IMG/VR virus record: IMGVR_UViG_3300003323_000724
Coordinates: 39,940 to 103,939 of that record
Origin: a virus
Length of the DNA: 64,000 nucleotides
Strand: one strand, 5' to 3'
Below are positions 7,689 to 16,292 of the stretch, in pieces. The stretch's first letter is position 1, and every line of letters starts with the position of its first letter. Position numbers and translations under genes: made by a program. Below the pieces are notes generated by a model. The model had not been told where the DNA came from. It searched no databases and saw only the letters and a list, made by a program, of their open reading frames with translations.

Positions 7689-8108
7689 ATGGCCGATCGT
7701 GTGGCACAGTTGGGCATGGAAACGACAACTACTAAAACGTGTAAGCAATTGTATGATGCTAACCCCGTCTTCCGCGAGATGGTGGACGTATGGGTAGAAC
7801 ACCGGTGGTGCCCGGCCGAGATGCAGGATGTGCTCTTGGAGGAGGGATTGGAGCACGCGGCGGACTGCGCTAAGTGGTGTTACGAGACGGAGGAGCGGGA
7901 GGGTCAGATTGATAAAGGCCCCGGTAGAGTTTACCCCTATTGGGTAGCCTGGAAATCGCACTGGTGGGTGAGAGAATGTCAAGACTACTTTCCTCATAAC
8001 AAAGTACCCCCAAAGAACTTACCGTCGGTGAATGATGAAATGTGGAAGCACAGCAACCACCGAGAGGCAATCCTAGCCCTTCTCGACGCATGGAGGATCG
8101 CCCAGTGA
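7689..8108 (+). CDS. Hypothetical protein, 139 residues
   Basis: Unrecognised, Trp- and Cys-containing soluble protein (WVEHRWCPAEMQDVLLEEG..., CAKWCYETEE...). The start is uncertain: ATG 7689 is used, but TTG 7671 and ATG 7716 are also in frame and none has a clear ribosome-binding site. A gap of 73 bases separates it from the TIGR02996 gene. Its stop overlaps the next start. Confidence 0.5.
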   Translation: MADRVAQLGMETTTTKTCKQLYDANPVFREMVDVWVEHRWCPAEMQDVLLEEGLEHAADCAKWCYETEEREGQIDKGPGRVYPYWVAWKSHWWVRECQDYFPHNKVPPKNLPSVNDEMWKHSNHREAILALLDAWRIAQ

Positions 8109-8368
8109 GTCCCGAAGACGCAGCGGCCAGGGCGTGGGAACTGATGCTCCAAGAAGAGAACCCGATGCCGCCCGCGATCGCACGGGACTGGGTGATGGAG
8201 CAGTTGGGGTGTGAACGTGATAAAGTGCTTGAAATTCTAGTGAATCAGGCACATGACAGACTTAAGAGTTCTCGCCCTGATGAACATGATGCCAACGTTG
8301 TGTTGGACAAGATTCGCAAGAAACAATGGGAAGAAGCAGAACGACCAGTCTTAAAATACACACAATAA
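8105..8368 (+). CDS. Hypothetical protein, 87 residues
   Basis: Charged, helical protein of unknown family (PEDAAARAWELMLQEENP..., AIARDWVMEQLGCERDKVLEIL...). GTG 8105 is chosen because GGAGG (8092-8096) lies 8 bases upstream and the start overlaps the previous stop (GTGA). An ATG at 8090 is in frame but has no such site. Confidence 0.55.
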   Translation: MSPEDAAARAWELMLQEENPMPPAIARDWVMEQLGCERDKVLEILVNQAHDRLKSSRPDEHDANVVLDKIRKKQWEEAERPVLKYTQ

Positions 8369-8380
8369 AGGAGTTACAGA

Positions 8381-8689
8381 ATGCAATCTGAACTCCAACT
8401 ACTGACCAAGAGCGTTCGGGAGAACCTGACCGAACTGGGAATTGACGTGCTGGCGGACAAGCTGCAAGACCTTGACAGGGAACGGGATGCGATGTTGTTG
8501 CGGAGACGTAAAGTCAGATGGCAGAAGACGATGCAGAAAAGATGGGAGTCGATGGAACTACTCACTTGGCGGTTTAGTGAAAGGATTACGAGACAGGAGA
8601 TGTTGCAGATGTCTCTGGAAGCCATTCAGCGTGACGCAACGTGGTCGATGAGTATGTACTTAACTCGATTTGAAAAGGAGCCGAAATGA
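8381..8689 (+). CDS. Hypothetical coiled-coil-like protein
   Basis: 102 residues, mostly helical and highly charged, with a run of Arg/Lys/Met (DRERDAMLLRRRKVRW). No family recognised. ATG 8381 follows AAGGAG with good spacing. Its stop overlaps the next gene (ATGA). Confidence 0.6.
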   Translation: MQSELQLLTKSVRENLTELGIDVLADKLQDLDRERDAMLLRRRKVRWQKTMQKRWESMELLTWRFSERITRQEMLQMSLEAIQRDATWSMSMYLTRFEKEPK

Positions 8690-8871
8690 GCACGGAATTC
8701 AAGGTCGGTGACGTGGTGCAACTCAAGAGCGGTGGGCCAATTATGACGGTTATCGGGGACAGGGATGGAAAGTTGGTTGTGGTGTGGATGGACTGGTACG
8801 GGCATTTACAGGACGGTGTGTTTTCGGAAGTGTGCTTAAAGGAATCCAAAGGCGGATGGGGCTATAGTTGA
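8686..8871 (+). CDS. YodC-like small protein (DUF2158)
   Basis: 61 residues. The sequence FKVGDVVQLKSGGPIMTV is the DUF2158/YodC signature, followed by a small beta-barrel-like tail (GDRDGKLVVVWMDWYG). Members are short, uncharacterised SH3-like proteins of bacteria and phages. ATG overlaps the previous stop after AAGGAG. It ends the left operon; the next promoter begins on its last codons. Confidence 0.75.
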   Translation: MSTEFKVGDVVQLKSGGPIMTVIGDRDGKLVVVWMDWYGHLQDGVFSEVCLKESKGGWGYS

Positions 8872-8914
8872 CCGCTGAGTTCCCTTTGGGGTACACTATC
8901 TCCTCCCGTACCCC
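8868..8914 (+). promoter_or_regulatory. Sigma70-type promoter with overlapping inverted repeat
   Basis: TTGACC (8868-8873) and TACACT (8892-8897) are 18 bases apart, a good vegetative promoter that would drive the terminase operon. GGGGTAC (8888-8894) and GTACCCC (8908-8914) form an inverted repeat spanning the -10 and the start site, a possible operator or weak terminator (TTATTTT follows). Confidence 0.6.
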
Positions 8915-8938
8915 TTATTTTGCAGTGATTTAGTTCTC

Positions 8939-9712
8939 ATGGCGAACAAGAAGAAGCTCGAATGGACCCCGCAGGTTCCCGGTGAGATCGAGTATGACAT
9001 CGATCTGACGGAGGAGGAGGTTACGTTCATCAAGTGGTACTGCATAAAGCCAAACGTGGCTTACGCTTACCGCAAAACACATCCCGAGTGCAAGCAGCGG
9101 ATGGAGCTGGCCTGGAAGCGGGGCACGAACCTCTATAACCGCCCCCACGTTCGCAAGGAGATCGACGCGGCCCAGAGCGCGGTTGCGATTACGAAGGACT
9201 TGAGGACTGATGAAACCCTCATGGAAGTGAAGGCGATTGCGTTCTCGGACCCTATTGACTTGTTTGACGAGAAGGGCCAACCACTCCCACTACATGAAAT
9301 ACCGTTCGAGGTGCGTAAAGTCATTAAGGGTTTCAAGTTACGGTCAACCAAGACGGAAACGATCAGCAGCGGGAAGAAGACGAAGAAGGTCACATACGAG
9401 ATCCTCGAATATATCCCTTACGACAAGATCGACGCATTGCAAATCATCTGCAAGCACTTGGGGATCAACAAGGAGATCCCGCCTTTGGAGGCGCTGATGA
9501 ACTTGCTGCCCAAGAACGTAGCGGAGAAGTTGCGGAAACTGCTTGCTGGGGAAGTAGTTAAGTCACAAGAACAGAGAAAAGAACCGGAGGAGAAAAAGAA
9601 TGGACCGGCCGCTAGTAGTGCTCAGCAAGAAGACGGGGTACGGCAGAACTCCGGACACGGCGACGGTGTATGTGAACCGGGAGGGACTGGCGGACTTGAA
9701 GAAGTTGATTGA
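8939..9712 (+). CDS. Terminase small subunit
   Basis: Recognises phage DNA and loads it onto the packaging motor. N-terminal features fit the Terminase_2 (PF03592) type: 'LTEEEVTFIKWYCIKPNVAYAYRKTHP' style helix-turn-helix, then 'RPHVRKEIDAAQ' and 'TDETLMEVKAIAFSDPIDLFD'. The C-terminus contains 'DALQIICKHLGINKE', typical of this family. The last ~37 residues (from ~9600) look like random low-complexity sequence where another gene overlaps. Start ATG 8939 has no obvious Shine-Dalgarno. The large subunit lies 6.6 kb downstream, unusually far. Confidence 0.8.
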   Translation: MANKKKLEWTPQVPGEIEYDIDLTEEEVTFIKWYCIKPNVAYAYRKTHPECKQRMELAWKRGTNLYNRPHVRKEIDAAQSAVAITKDLRTDETLMEVKAIAFSDPIDLFDEKGQPLPLHEIPFEVRKVIKGFKLRSTKTETISSGKKTKKVTYEILEYIPYDKIDALQIICKHLGINKEIPPLEALMNLLPKNVAEKLRKLLAGEVVKSQEQRKEPEEKKNGPAASSAQQEDGVRQNSGHGDGVCEPGGTGGLEEVD

Positions 9713-9941
9713 GTCCCTGAACACGAAAACACTGGAATTCAAAGCGGTTTCGGAAGTGGTGGGCAGGATTCCCGTGTTTCAGGACGGGGACTGGTCGTGG
9801 CTCGAAATTCGCACTTGTAGTCACGAAGGGTTCAATTGCGGTGGGAAGCCTTGTAGATGTGGGTGCCAAAAGGAATTCGAGCAGATCGAAGACAAGTACA
9901 GAGCCGCTGAAGGATTTGAGTACCGAACTGATAGGGACTGA
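9600..9941 (+). CDS. Hypothetical protein overlapping terminase small subunit
   Basis: 113 residues with N-terminal TATVYVNREGLADLKKLIESLN and a Cys-rich segment (CSHEGFNCGGKPCRCGC) that may bind zinc. ATG 9600 follows GGAGGAGAAAAA, a strong site, inside the terminase gene, giving a 113-base overlap. In the overlap this frame looks like real protein and the terminase frame does not, so the terminase gene may have lost its original stop. Confidence 0.6.
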   Translation: MDRPLVVLSKKTGYGRTPDTATVYVNREGLADLKKLIESLNTKTLEFKAVSEVVGRIPVFQDGDWSWLEIRTCSHEGFNCGGKPCRCGCQKEFEQIEDKYRAAEGFEYRTDRD

Positions 9942-9944
9942 CTA

Positions 9945-10202
9945 ATGATAATCGACCGCTTGCTCGGAGTGATGTGGATCGACACGGGAAATCAGCGTTT
10001 TTACTGGAAAACCCCACCAGATTACTACGAGTGGGGCGGTCCCAAGATCGTCCGAGAGTGGCAGCGGTTCACATCGAATTTTACCCACAAGCCCCGGTGG
10101 ACGTTCTTGCAGACTGGTGCCGGGGGCGAGTTCGTGCCGGCGGATCAAGTGGACTGGTGGACCGAAGCAATGAAGGAAACACATGGAAACCAACACGATT
10201 GA
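9945..10202 (+). CDS. Hypothetical aromatic-rich protein, 85 residues
   Basis: Unusually rich in Trp and Tyr (YWKTPPDYYEWGGP, WQRF, WWTEA). No family recognised, no membrane segment. It starts 3 bases after the previous gene and overlaps the following TIGR02996 gene by 20 bases. Confidence 0.55.
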   Translation: MIIDRLLGVMWIDTGNQRFYWKTPPDYYEWGGPKIVREWQRFTSNFTHKPRWTFLQTGAGGEFVPADQVDWWTEAMKETHGNQHD

Positions 10203-11202
10203 CCTGCTCCGGGAAATCATCCTGAACCCGGACGATGACGCACTGCGGCTCATCTACGCGGACAAGATCGAGGAGGATGATCCGAAGAACGCGGACCGGG
10301 CGGAATTCATTAGGTTGCAAGTAGAACGAAGCAGACTAGAGGACCAAGAGTGCAAATACGACTGTCGATCGCGGATCGATTATCGATGCAAATGGTGCAA
10401 TTCCATCGATAAGGGAGATGGATTACTAGGCCGAAACCAGCAATGGTGTCCGTGGACGTGGGACGACAATCAGCGGACTCCTTTGCCTGTTTTCTGGTCC
10501 CGTGGTTTCATCGAATCGATCTCAGTTCCGGCGGACGTGTGGATCGCGAATCACTACAAAATCGCGTGGAACGAGGGGCAGGCCACGTGGTGCCCAACGT
10601 GTGCCGGCAAGTGCGGACACATAATGGGGACTTCGGACCAGTATCGGAGTCCGGCCAATTGCATGACCGAAGGAGAGTTTAAACGGGACGCGGGTAAAGG
10701 ATGGAGGTCCCTAAAACCGCATCCGACTTGGAAACGATGTGAGCAATGTGACGGCGGAAGTGTTCCGCGACCGTTACCCAAAACCGCCCACCCGATTCGG
10801 AAGGTGGAAATCACGACGAGTCCGGCGATTAACCATGAAAATGCTCGTGATGGGCGAGAACGTGCTTGGTCTAGCTGGGGGATTTTAAAGGAATGGTTGG
10901 ACCCTAGACCTTATCCAAACGGAGGGTATTTTCCTCCCGACCGTGTTTTTGCGGTGTTACAGCAGGGTTGTGAGTATTGGTGGCCCCGCATCGAATTTAC
11001 GTTCCGAGAGCGGCCGTGGGAAACAGAAAGACATTGGGTGAATGTGAACTTTGGTACTGGGGGTAGGACGGACTGGGTAGAGGCGGGAGAAGCCATTTTG
11101 GTGGGTCATCAAATTGCCGCAGATTCGCAAGGCAGAGCCGTCCGTGTTCGTGTCGGTGATTACATTGTTGGTCACGCAATTTCAAACTCCCAGACGCGAT
11201 AA
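10183..11202 (+). CDS. TIGR02996 repeat-companion protein with zinc ribbons
   Basis: 339 residues. N-terminus DLLREIILNPDDDALRLIYA, then DRAEFIRLQVERSRLED, is a clear repeat-companion domain. Inserted Cys pairs follow (CKYDC...CKWC, CPTCAGKCGH, CEQCDGG). Before and after the insert are the family's 'SRGFIESISVPADVW' and 'HPIRKVEITTSP' elements. It resembles the gene at 6665, so the two are probably paralogues. ATG follows AAGGA. The last gene before the long leader of the 1,670-residue protein. Molecular role unknown. Confidence 0.78.
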   Translation: METNTIDLLREIILNPDDDALRLIYADKIEEDDPKNADRAEFIRLQVERSRLEDQECKYDCRSRIDYRCKWCNSIDKGDGLLGRNQQWCPWTWDDNQRTPLPVFWSRGFIESISVPADVWIANHYKIAWNEGQATWCPTCAGKCGHIMGTSDQYRSPANCMTEGEFKRDAGKGWRSLKPHPTWKRCEQCDGGSVPRPLPKTAHPIRKVEITTSPAINHENARDGRERAWSSWGILKEWLDPRPYPNGGYFPPDRVFAVLQQGCEYWWPRIEFTFRERPWETERHWVNVNFGTGGRTDWVEAGEAILVGHQIAADSQGRAVRVRVGDYIVGHAISNSQTR

Positions 11203-11230
11203 TCCCTTCGCTTCCCCAATCATTTCATGC

Positions 11231-11275
11231 TAAACTGGCTCCATTGGGACACTCAACACCAACTCGGAGCCAGTT
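11231..11275 (+). promoter_or_regulatory. Leader hairpin sequestering the ribosome-binding site
   Basis: AACTGGCTCC (11233-11242) pairs perfectly with GGAGCCAGTT (11266-11275), loop 23 bases. The only Shine-Dalgarno for ATG 11278 is the GGAG at 11266-11269, inside the 3' arm, so the folded leader should block translation. A TAAACT (11231-11236) overlaps the 5' arm and could be a -10 element, but the -35 is poor. Confidence 0.55.
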
Positions 11276-11277
11276 CG

Positions 11278-14200
11278 ATGGCCGATCCGTACCGCCTACC
11301 CGTCTGGGACTACTCCGGGACGTTCGCTCAGGGTAAGTTTTTAGAACCCATCAAGCGACCGGACGGTAAGTGGTATTGGGCATCTGCCCTAACCCAGCCT
11401 AGACACCAGCTCGAAAACAAGGCCGAACTGACGGACTTCCTAGGCATTCATCCGGACAGCACTGACTTCGGTTCGCACCACATCGATAGCCATTTAGGTC
11501 AACCACTCTCCTCACAGCACGTCTGGATGCACACGGGGGGTGCCGAAGGCGAACCCCCCGTGTTGGAGCAACCGGACTGGCGTCCAACGGATACAATTCC
11601 GGAAGACTTTTACGCTTACGAGGCTGCAAACGGCCCTAGCTTCGCACAGGAAGAACAAACTCAGCATCAGATAGGCAACTGGTCAGCGGGGCAACAAAAC
11701 GCAATAGAGACGCAATACGGCGATTCTGGGCAGCACCCACTTGCGGATGAGGATGGTTGGTTGGTTCAGGACGAATCGAATCCCGTGGAGTTGACCAAGC
11801 TCGGACACGACGACCACTTGCGATATCTTCGTCCGTACCACAACGGTCACGATTGGGTTTGGCGAATTCATCGAATGGAACCGGAAGCAGCAGATTGGCT
11901 CGCACTCACTGAGTTGTTCGGAAAAGATCCCATGCATATGACTCCGGAAGAATTCAAGCACATTGGAACTCCGGACCATCAGCACCGACCCCTGACTCCG
12001 GACGAGAGGATTGTTGCCGGAATCGACCCAATGCCGGAAGTCGATTGGCGCCCCAATGAAACCATTCCCGAAGACTTTTACGCGTTTTCCCGTGGGGAAT
12101 CTCCCGTGAACTACAACTGTTACTCGTTCCACGACGTGATTGCCAAGCTCCAGCGGGCGGACCAGCCGGTTACGTACAACGAAAACGCATTCCTCGAACA
12201 GATCCGTCAGAACCCCAATGATTTTACAAACAGGGCCGTCTTTGCGGATTGGCTAGAAGATCAGGAACACCCGGACCGCAACCTGTTGGACGCCCTCCGA
12301 TCGCACCAAGGGTTCGGAACTATCAGTCGAACCCCCCAAGGGTTTCACCTCGATACCCGTTCCCGCGCCCAACAGGTCGGCGAACGGGTCGGTCGGGCGA
12401 TGGCCGAATCCGCTGCTCAGTTCGGAGATGACCTGCGAGACAGTCCGAACGGGTTTGAATTGGACTCACAGGACGCAGACCAATTACACGCGGCCGGCAT
12501 AGAGTTCGGTTCTCCCGAGTGGAGGGAAGCAGAAAACCATGCCGAACGAGCGTTTTTGGAACATTTTAACCCCCCGACACAAAACGACGGGGATGAAGGA
12601 ATGGTTGATTACGGCTGGTCCGCTCCTCTCCGAACGCGGCCAAAAACGAATGCGTTGGCCCAGTTTCATGCGCCGGGGTACGAAGTGATTGAGGACCAGC
12701 CGCAGCAGATGCAATGGGAAGAGGGCTTACTGCCCCCAACGGCCGTTTCCAAGCACCCCACGCAGGAATTTGCAGGCCAATCACTGCGGCCGAACGAACA
12801 GGGAACCGTGTGGGACAATCCGTTCCAGCCGTGGGGACAGGACTATGAGCCGGAAACGGGACTGTTTCAGCTCCCTTATGCGGAACAATTGGACGACGGG
12901 ATGTTCGATCAGGAAGGGTTTTTGTTGACTCCCAAAGGAGCGAGCCGTCGTGCGGTCCGGGGTATTCACTTCGATCCCGAAGTTGGGAATTATCGACTTC
13001 ATGGGTACTGGATCAATCGGGACGATCAGGGCAATCCGCAGTGGTGGAGCAGAGGACCATCGATGTGGAAAGGACCGTCTCCCGAACACATTGAGGGCAT
13101 GATCTACGAACCGGGGGACACTCGGGATCATATGCTTTTCGGTGAAAATCCGGATCGAACCCCTGTTTCTCCCGAGCACCTGTGGGCACTTGGATTAGGG
13201 GGCCAACCGCCGCAAGCCCCCGACGCACCCGATTGGAGAACTCCTGACACAGTTCCAGAGGACTTTTATGCGTACGGGAGGGCTGATTACGGCTGGGGCC
13301 AAACTCTGAAGTCTGCGTTCGATCTCGGTAAGCAGTACTGGCCCCAGATCGCCGCAGCCGCACCGCACGCTTGGAACGCAGCCAAGTCTTGGTGGAACGG
13401 AGAAGAAGGATCGTCCCAGCACGCCCAAAACGCTTGGGATTCTTGGAACTCGGCTACGCAGAACGATGATGATGGGGACATGGTAGGGTATGGCGACTTG
13501 TCATCCGAAAAAGCACGGGAAATTCTACATGACGGGACCGTTCACGGGCACCCGATCACGGACAAACAGAGGCGATTCTTTGGGTGGAAATCGCACCAGA
13601 CGGATTATGCTGACGAACTGAACCAGGACGAGAACAATGCGTTCATCCAAACCATCCACGCAAACCCGCTGGATGCAACGAATCACCTCGTTCATTCGGA
13701 CTGGCTCCGGGACCGGGGGCACCATGATGAAGCGGAGTTCCGACAAGCGATGGGGGAATGGGTGAAGGGTTGGAACAGGATTCAAGATTTGCACAAACCC
13801 AGATTGGACCCGGATCGACCTTGGATGGTTCCGTTATCGTTTCTTCCTGGTGGAATAGTTGCCGATAACCTCCCTGGTGCAAGATTTACTGTAGCCCGTG
13901 ATTACACGGAGCAGGCCAGACAACTGGACCCTCACACTGGAATGCGATTTAGAGACACGTATCACTACCCCTCCTACCCCCACATGGAAGAAGCCTTCCG
14001 CCGGGCCTTCCATCAGGGTCGAGGGGAACAAACCCAAGCCTCGATGTACGCCGATCCGTACCAGTACCCGAGTTTCACCGATATGAGGCTCCCGCCGGCC
14101 ACTCCCGGGACGGGCGAAATGCTCGATCCCGTCCAACTCGGGTTCACCCAGTGGACCGCACCGGGCGGACTCGCACGCATCGCCGGGCCACAGTTCATGC

Positions 14201-16290
14201 CTACCGATTGGCACTCTCCGTCAATCATGTGGAGCCAGCCGAACGGGGAGGACTACGACCAGTTCGGCCAAACTGCCGGCGATCGTGGGGAATACGCACG
14301 GGCGGACTACTTCCTTCCCGCTATTGCAGCCGCAGCGGAATCGTTAGCTCCGGCAATGGCTCGATCTGCCACAATCGGAGCTGCTTCGGACGCGGCCGGG
14401 GACCTGTTTGGCGGTGGTGATGACCAGCAAGACTACGCAGCCTACGGAATGGCCCAGTACGGCGATGAGGAAGACAACCAAGCGTTCCTGAACGCAATCC
14501 ACGCCAACCCGCTCGACGCAACCAACCACCTCGTTCACGCAGATTGGTTGGACGAACGGGGGCAGCACGGGGAAGCGGCGTTTCGGCGGGCGATGGGGGA
14601 GTGGGCTGCGAGAACCAGTCCCCATCTTCTGGACGTTACTCCATCTCGTGTCGAAGGAACTCACGGAATTTCGACACGAGCAATTCCTTCGTGGGTCAAC
14701 GGGAGGATAGGAGTATCCTCAACAAGCTCCGATCCAAATATCGGCTACTCCCCTAATTCCCTTTGGACTTATTTCCACGGGTTCGGTCCAATGGAAGAAG
14801 CCTTCCGCCGGGCCTTCCACGCGAACCAAAACACGGTCCAACCGGGCCAAATACCCGCCGATCTGGGGGACGACAGCGACGTGAGGATGGGTGGGGGCGA
14901 ACAACCGGTTGAGTTTGCCGCTTACAGCCAGATACACACCACTCACCCCGATGACGAGTCCGGCTGGGGCGAACCGGACTTTCGCCGGGAGGACGAGATT
15001 GCTAACTGGGTGAGTTCCCCGATCCCGCACCCGCACGACAACTTTCCGGGGACGCCGAGCGCTTACGCCGGCCACGTCAACCAACCCAACTGGGGCAACG
15101 TTGACGGAATCATGCGGGCGATTCCCGAGAACAAGTTCGTCGGTGGGAAGTACGGGTACAAGTCCGCTGCGAACTACGAGGGCGAAGAGGAAGCCTTTCA
15201 ACAGGCCATTCACCAGAACCCGTTCGAGTTCGTTAACCACGGGGCATATGCGGACTGGCTCCGAGAGCAAGGAAGGCACGAGGACGCCGATTTCCGAACG
15301 AACATGGGGGAATGGATGCAATCCCGGGCAGCGGGGCATGATAATGGATTTCTTCCCGTGCCGACAGTCGTTCGGCACACGGAAGCCCCGCAGTGGGCCA
15401 AGGGGAAGATTCGCATCGAGAACATTTTCACGCCCCATGCCAAAGACGCTCCGTTCCGGTGGGACTCGCGACACGTCGGGTGGGACAGTTACCCGCAGAT
15501 GGAAGAGGCTCTCCGACGTGCGCACGATTTCGTCGGTCCTCCGGTTCAGCAACACGAAGAAACACCGAACTGGTTCCGAGATCGGGAGTACCTAAGTAAT
15601 GATGCCCATCCGATGAACTACGAGCACGACTGGATGGGGCCGACGGACTATGCTCCACCGGAAAGTCTCTATGCTGCTTACGGCGATCCGGGCGACAACG
15701 GCACCACCGCATCGGCCGGGAACACGCAGGAGTGGAACTACCAGCCGAAGAATTATTGGGAAACAACCCGGTACGGCGATTTGACTTCGATGGAATATGG
15801 GGCATATTTGGGGTACGCGGACGATCAGTACGAAGACGAGCACCAGCCCGAATCGGAGATTCCAGTGGAAGAAACTACCCCGACCAGACCAGAGTTGTTA
15901 AACGGTGCTTTGGTTTCTGCTGCACTCAAGCCGTCTCGTAAGCGGGGGCCGAACGTGGGCCAATTTGATCGGGCTGCAATGGGAGCACTTGGAGACCACC
16001 TCCAAGAAATCGGGAATCCACTAGGAGTTGCCGTTTCCCATTTCGTCCGAACCGGACAGAACATCCCGTTTTCGTCCCTGTCGGGAACTTCGGAACACGA
16101 AGTGTCAACGGCCGATGGTTCACACCAAGTGTTCGGTCGGCGTGGGATCAGTCGAGACGGGAAGCCGATTGTGTGGACTGTGATTAAGCAAAACAAACCA
16201 CGCCAACACCCAGACGGACGAATTATTTGGGATAGTGACAAGTCCCACAGTTTTGCTGTTCCGGCTGAGTTGTTCGACCAACCACAATAA
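11278..16290 (+). CDS. Giant protein with four TIGR02996 units between the terminase genes
   Basis: 1,670 residues. ATG 11278 is chosen because it has GGAG 8 bases upstream and begins 'MADPYRLPVWDYSG'. Four repeat-companion-like units occur near residues 302, 786, 1067 and 1304 (NAFxxxIHANPLDATNHLVH, then a DWLxxRG). The last three are followed by a second repeat, 'MEEAFRRAFH'. Another motif, DWRPxDTIPEDFYAY, occurs three times in the first 670 residues. Residues ~742-769 hold DGTVHGHPITDKQRRFFG, a motif I associate with phage virion proteins. Linkers are rich in Tyr/Asp/Gly. No enzyme domain or membrane segment seen. Position suggests a structural, packaging or ejected protein. Function unknown. 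Confidence 0.8.
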   Translation: MADPYRLPVWDYSGTFAQGKFLEPIKRPDGKWYWASALTQPRHQLENKAELTDFLGIHPDSTDFGSHHIDSHLGQPLSSQHVWMHTGGAEGEPPVLEQPDWRPTDTIPEDFYAYEAANGPSFAQEEQTQHQIGNWSAGQQNAIETQYGDSGQHPLADEDGWLVQDESNPVELTKLGHDDHLRYLRPYHNGHDWVWRIHRMEPEAADWLALTELFGKDPMHMTPEEFKHIGTPDHQHRPLTPDERIVAGIDPMPEVDWRPNETIPEDFYAFSRGESPVNYNCYSFHDVIAKLQRADQPVTYNENAFLEQIRQNPNDFTNRAVFADWLEDQEHPDRNLLDALRSHQGFGTISRTPQGFHLDTRSRAQQVGERVGRAMAESAAQFGDDLRDSPNGFELDSQDADQLHAAGIEFGSPEWREAENHAERAFLEHFNPPTQNDGDEGMVDYGWSAPLRTRPKTNALAQFHAPGYEVIEDQPQQMQWEEGLLPPTAVSKHPTQEFAGQSLRPNEQGTVWDNPFQPWGQDYEPETGLFQLPYAEQLDDGMFDQEGFLLTPKGASRRAVRGIHFDPEVGNYRLHGYWINRDDQGNPQWWSRGPSMWKGPSPEHIEGMIYEPGDTRDHMLFGENPDRTPVSPEHLWALGLGGQPPQAPDAPDWRTPDTVPEDFYAYGRADYGWGQTLKSAFDLGKQYWPQIAAAAPHAWNAAKSWWNGEEGSSQHAQNAWDSWNSATQNDDDGDMVGYGDLSSEKAREILHDGTVHGHPITDKQRRFFGWKSHQTDYADELNQDENNAFIQTIHANPLDATNHLVHSDWLRDRGHHDEAEFRQAMGEWVKGWNRIQDLHKPRLDPDRPWMVPLSFLPGGIVADNLPGARFTVARDYTEQARQLDPHTGMRFRDTYHYPSYPHMEEAFRRAFHQGRGEQTQASMYADPYQYPSFTDMRLPPATPGTGEMLDPVQLGFTQWTAPGGLARIAGPQFMPTDWHSPSIMWSQPNGEDYDQFGQTAGDRGEYARADYFLPAIAAAAESLAPAMARSATIGAASDAAGDLFGGGDDQQDYAAYGMAQYGDEEDNQAFLNAIHANPLDATNHLVHADWLDERGQHGEAAFRRAMGEWAARTSPHLLDVTPSRVEGTHGISTRAIPSWVNGRIGVSSTSSDPNIGYSPNSLWTYFHGFGPMEEAFRRAFHANQNTVQPGQIPADLGDDSDVRMGGGEQPVEFAAYSQIHTTHPDDESGWGEPDFRREDEIANWVSSPIPHPHDNFPGTPSAYAGHVNQPNWGNVDGIMRAIPENKFVGGKYGYKSAANYEGEEEAFQQAIHQNPFEFVNHGAYADWLREQGRHEDADFRTNMGEWMQSRAAGHDNGFLPVPTVVRHTEAPQWAKGKIRIENIFTPHAKDAPFRWDSRHVGWDSYPQMEEALRRAHDFVGPPVQQHEETPNWFRDREYLSNDAHPMNYEHDWMGPTDYAPPESLYAAYGDPGDNGTTASAGNTQEWNYQPKNYWETTRYGDLTSMEYGAYLGYADDQYEDEHQPESEIPVEETTPTRPELLNGALVSAALKPSRKRGPNVGQFDRAAMGALGDHLQEIGNPLGVAVSHFVRTGQNIPFSSLSGTSEHEVSTADGSHQVFGRRGISRDGKPIVWTVIKQNKPRQHPDGRIIWDSDKSHSFAVPAELFDQPQ
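12181..15530 (+). repeat. TIGR02996-type repeat array within the giant gene
   Basis: Repeat units begin near 12181, 13633, 14476 and 15187. Units two and three are close copies at the protein level. A 29-base identical direct repeat lies at 13984-14012 and 14791-14819 (codons for MEEAFRRAFH), with a diverged third copy near 15500, so the region grew by internal duplication. Confidence 0.75.
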
Positions 16291-16292
16291 CC

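Noticed and set aside
14719-15555. 278-codon reverse ORF opposite the giant gene
   Set aside because: Shadow frame with no motif; the plus frame carries clear repeats.
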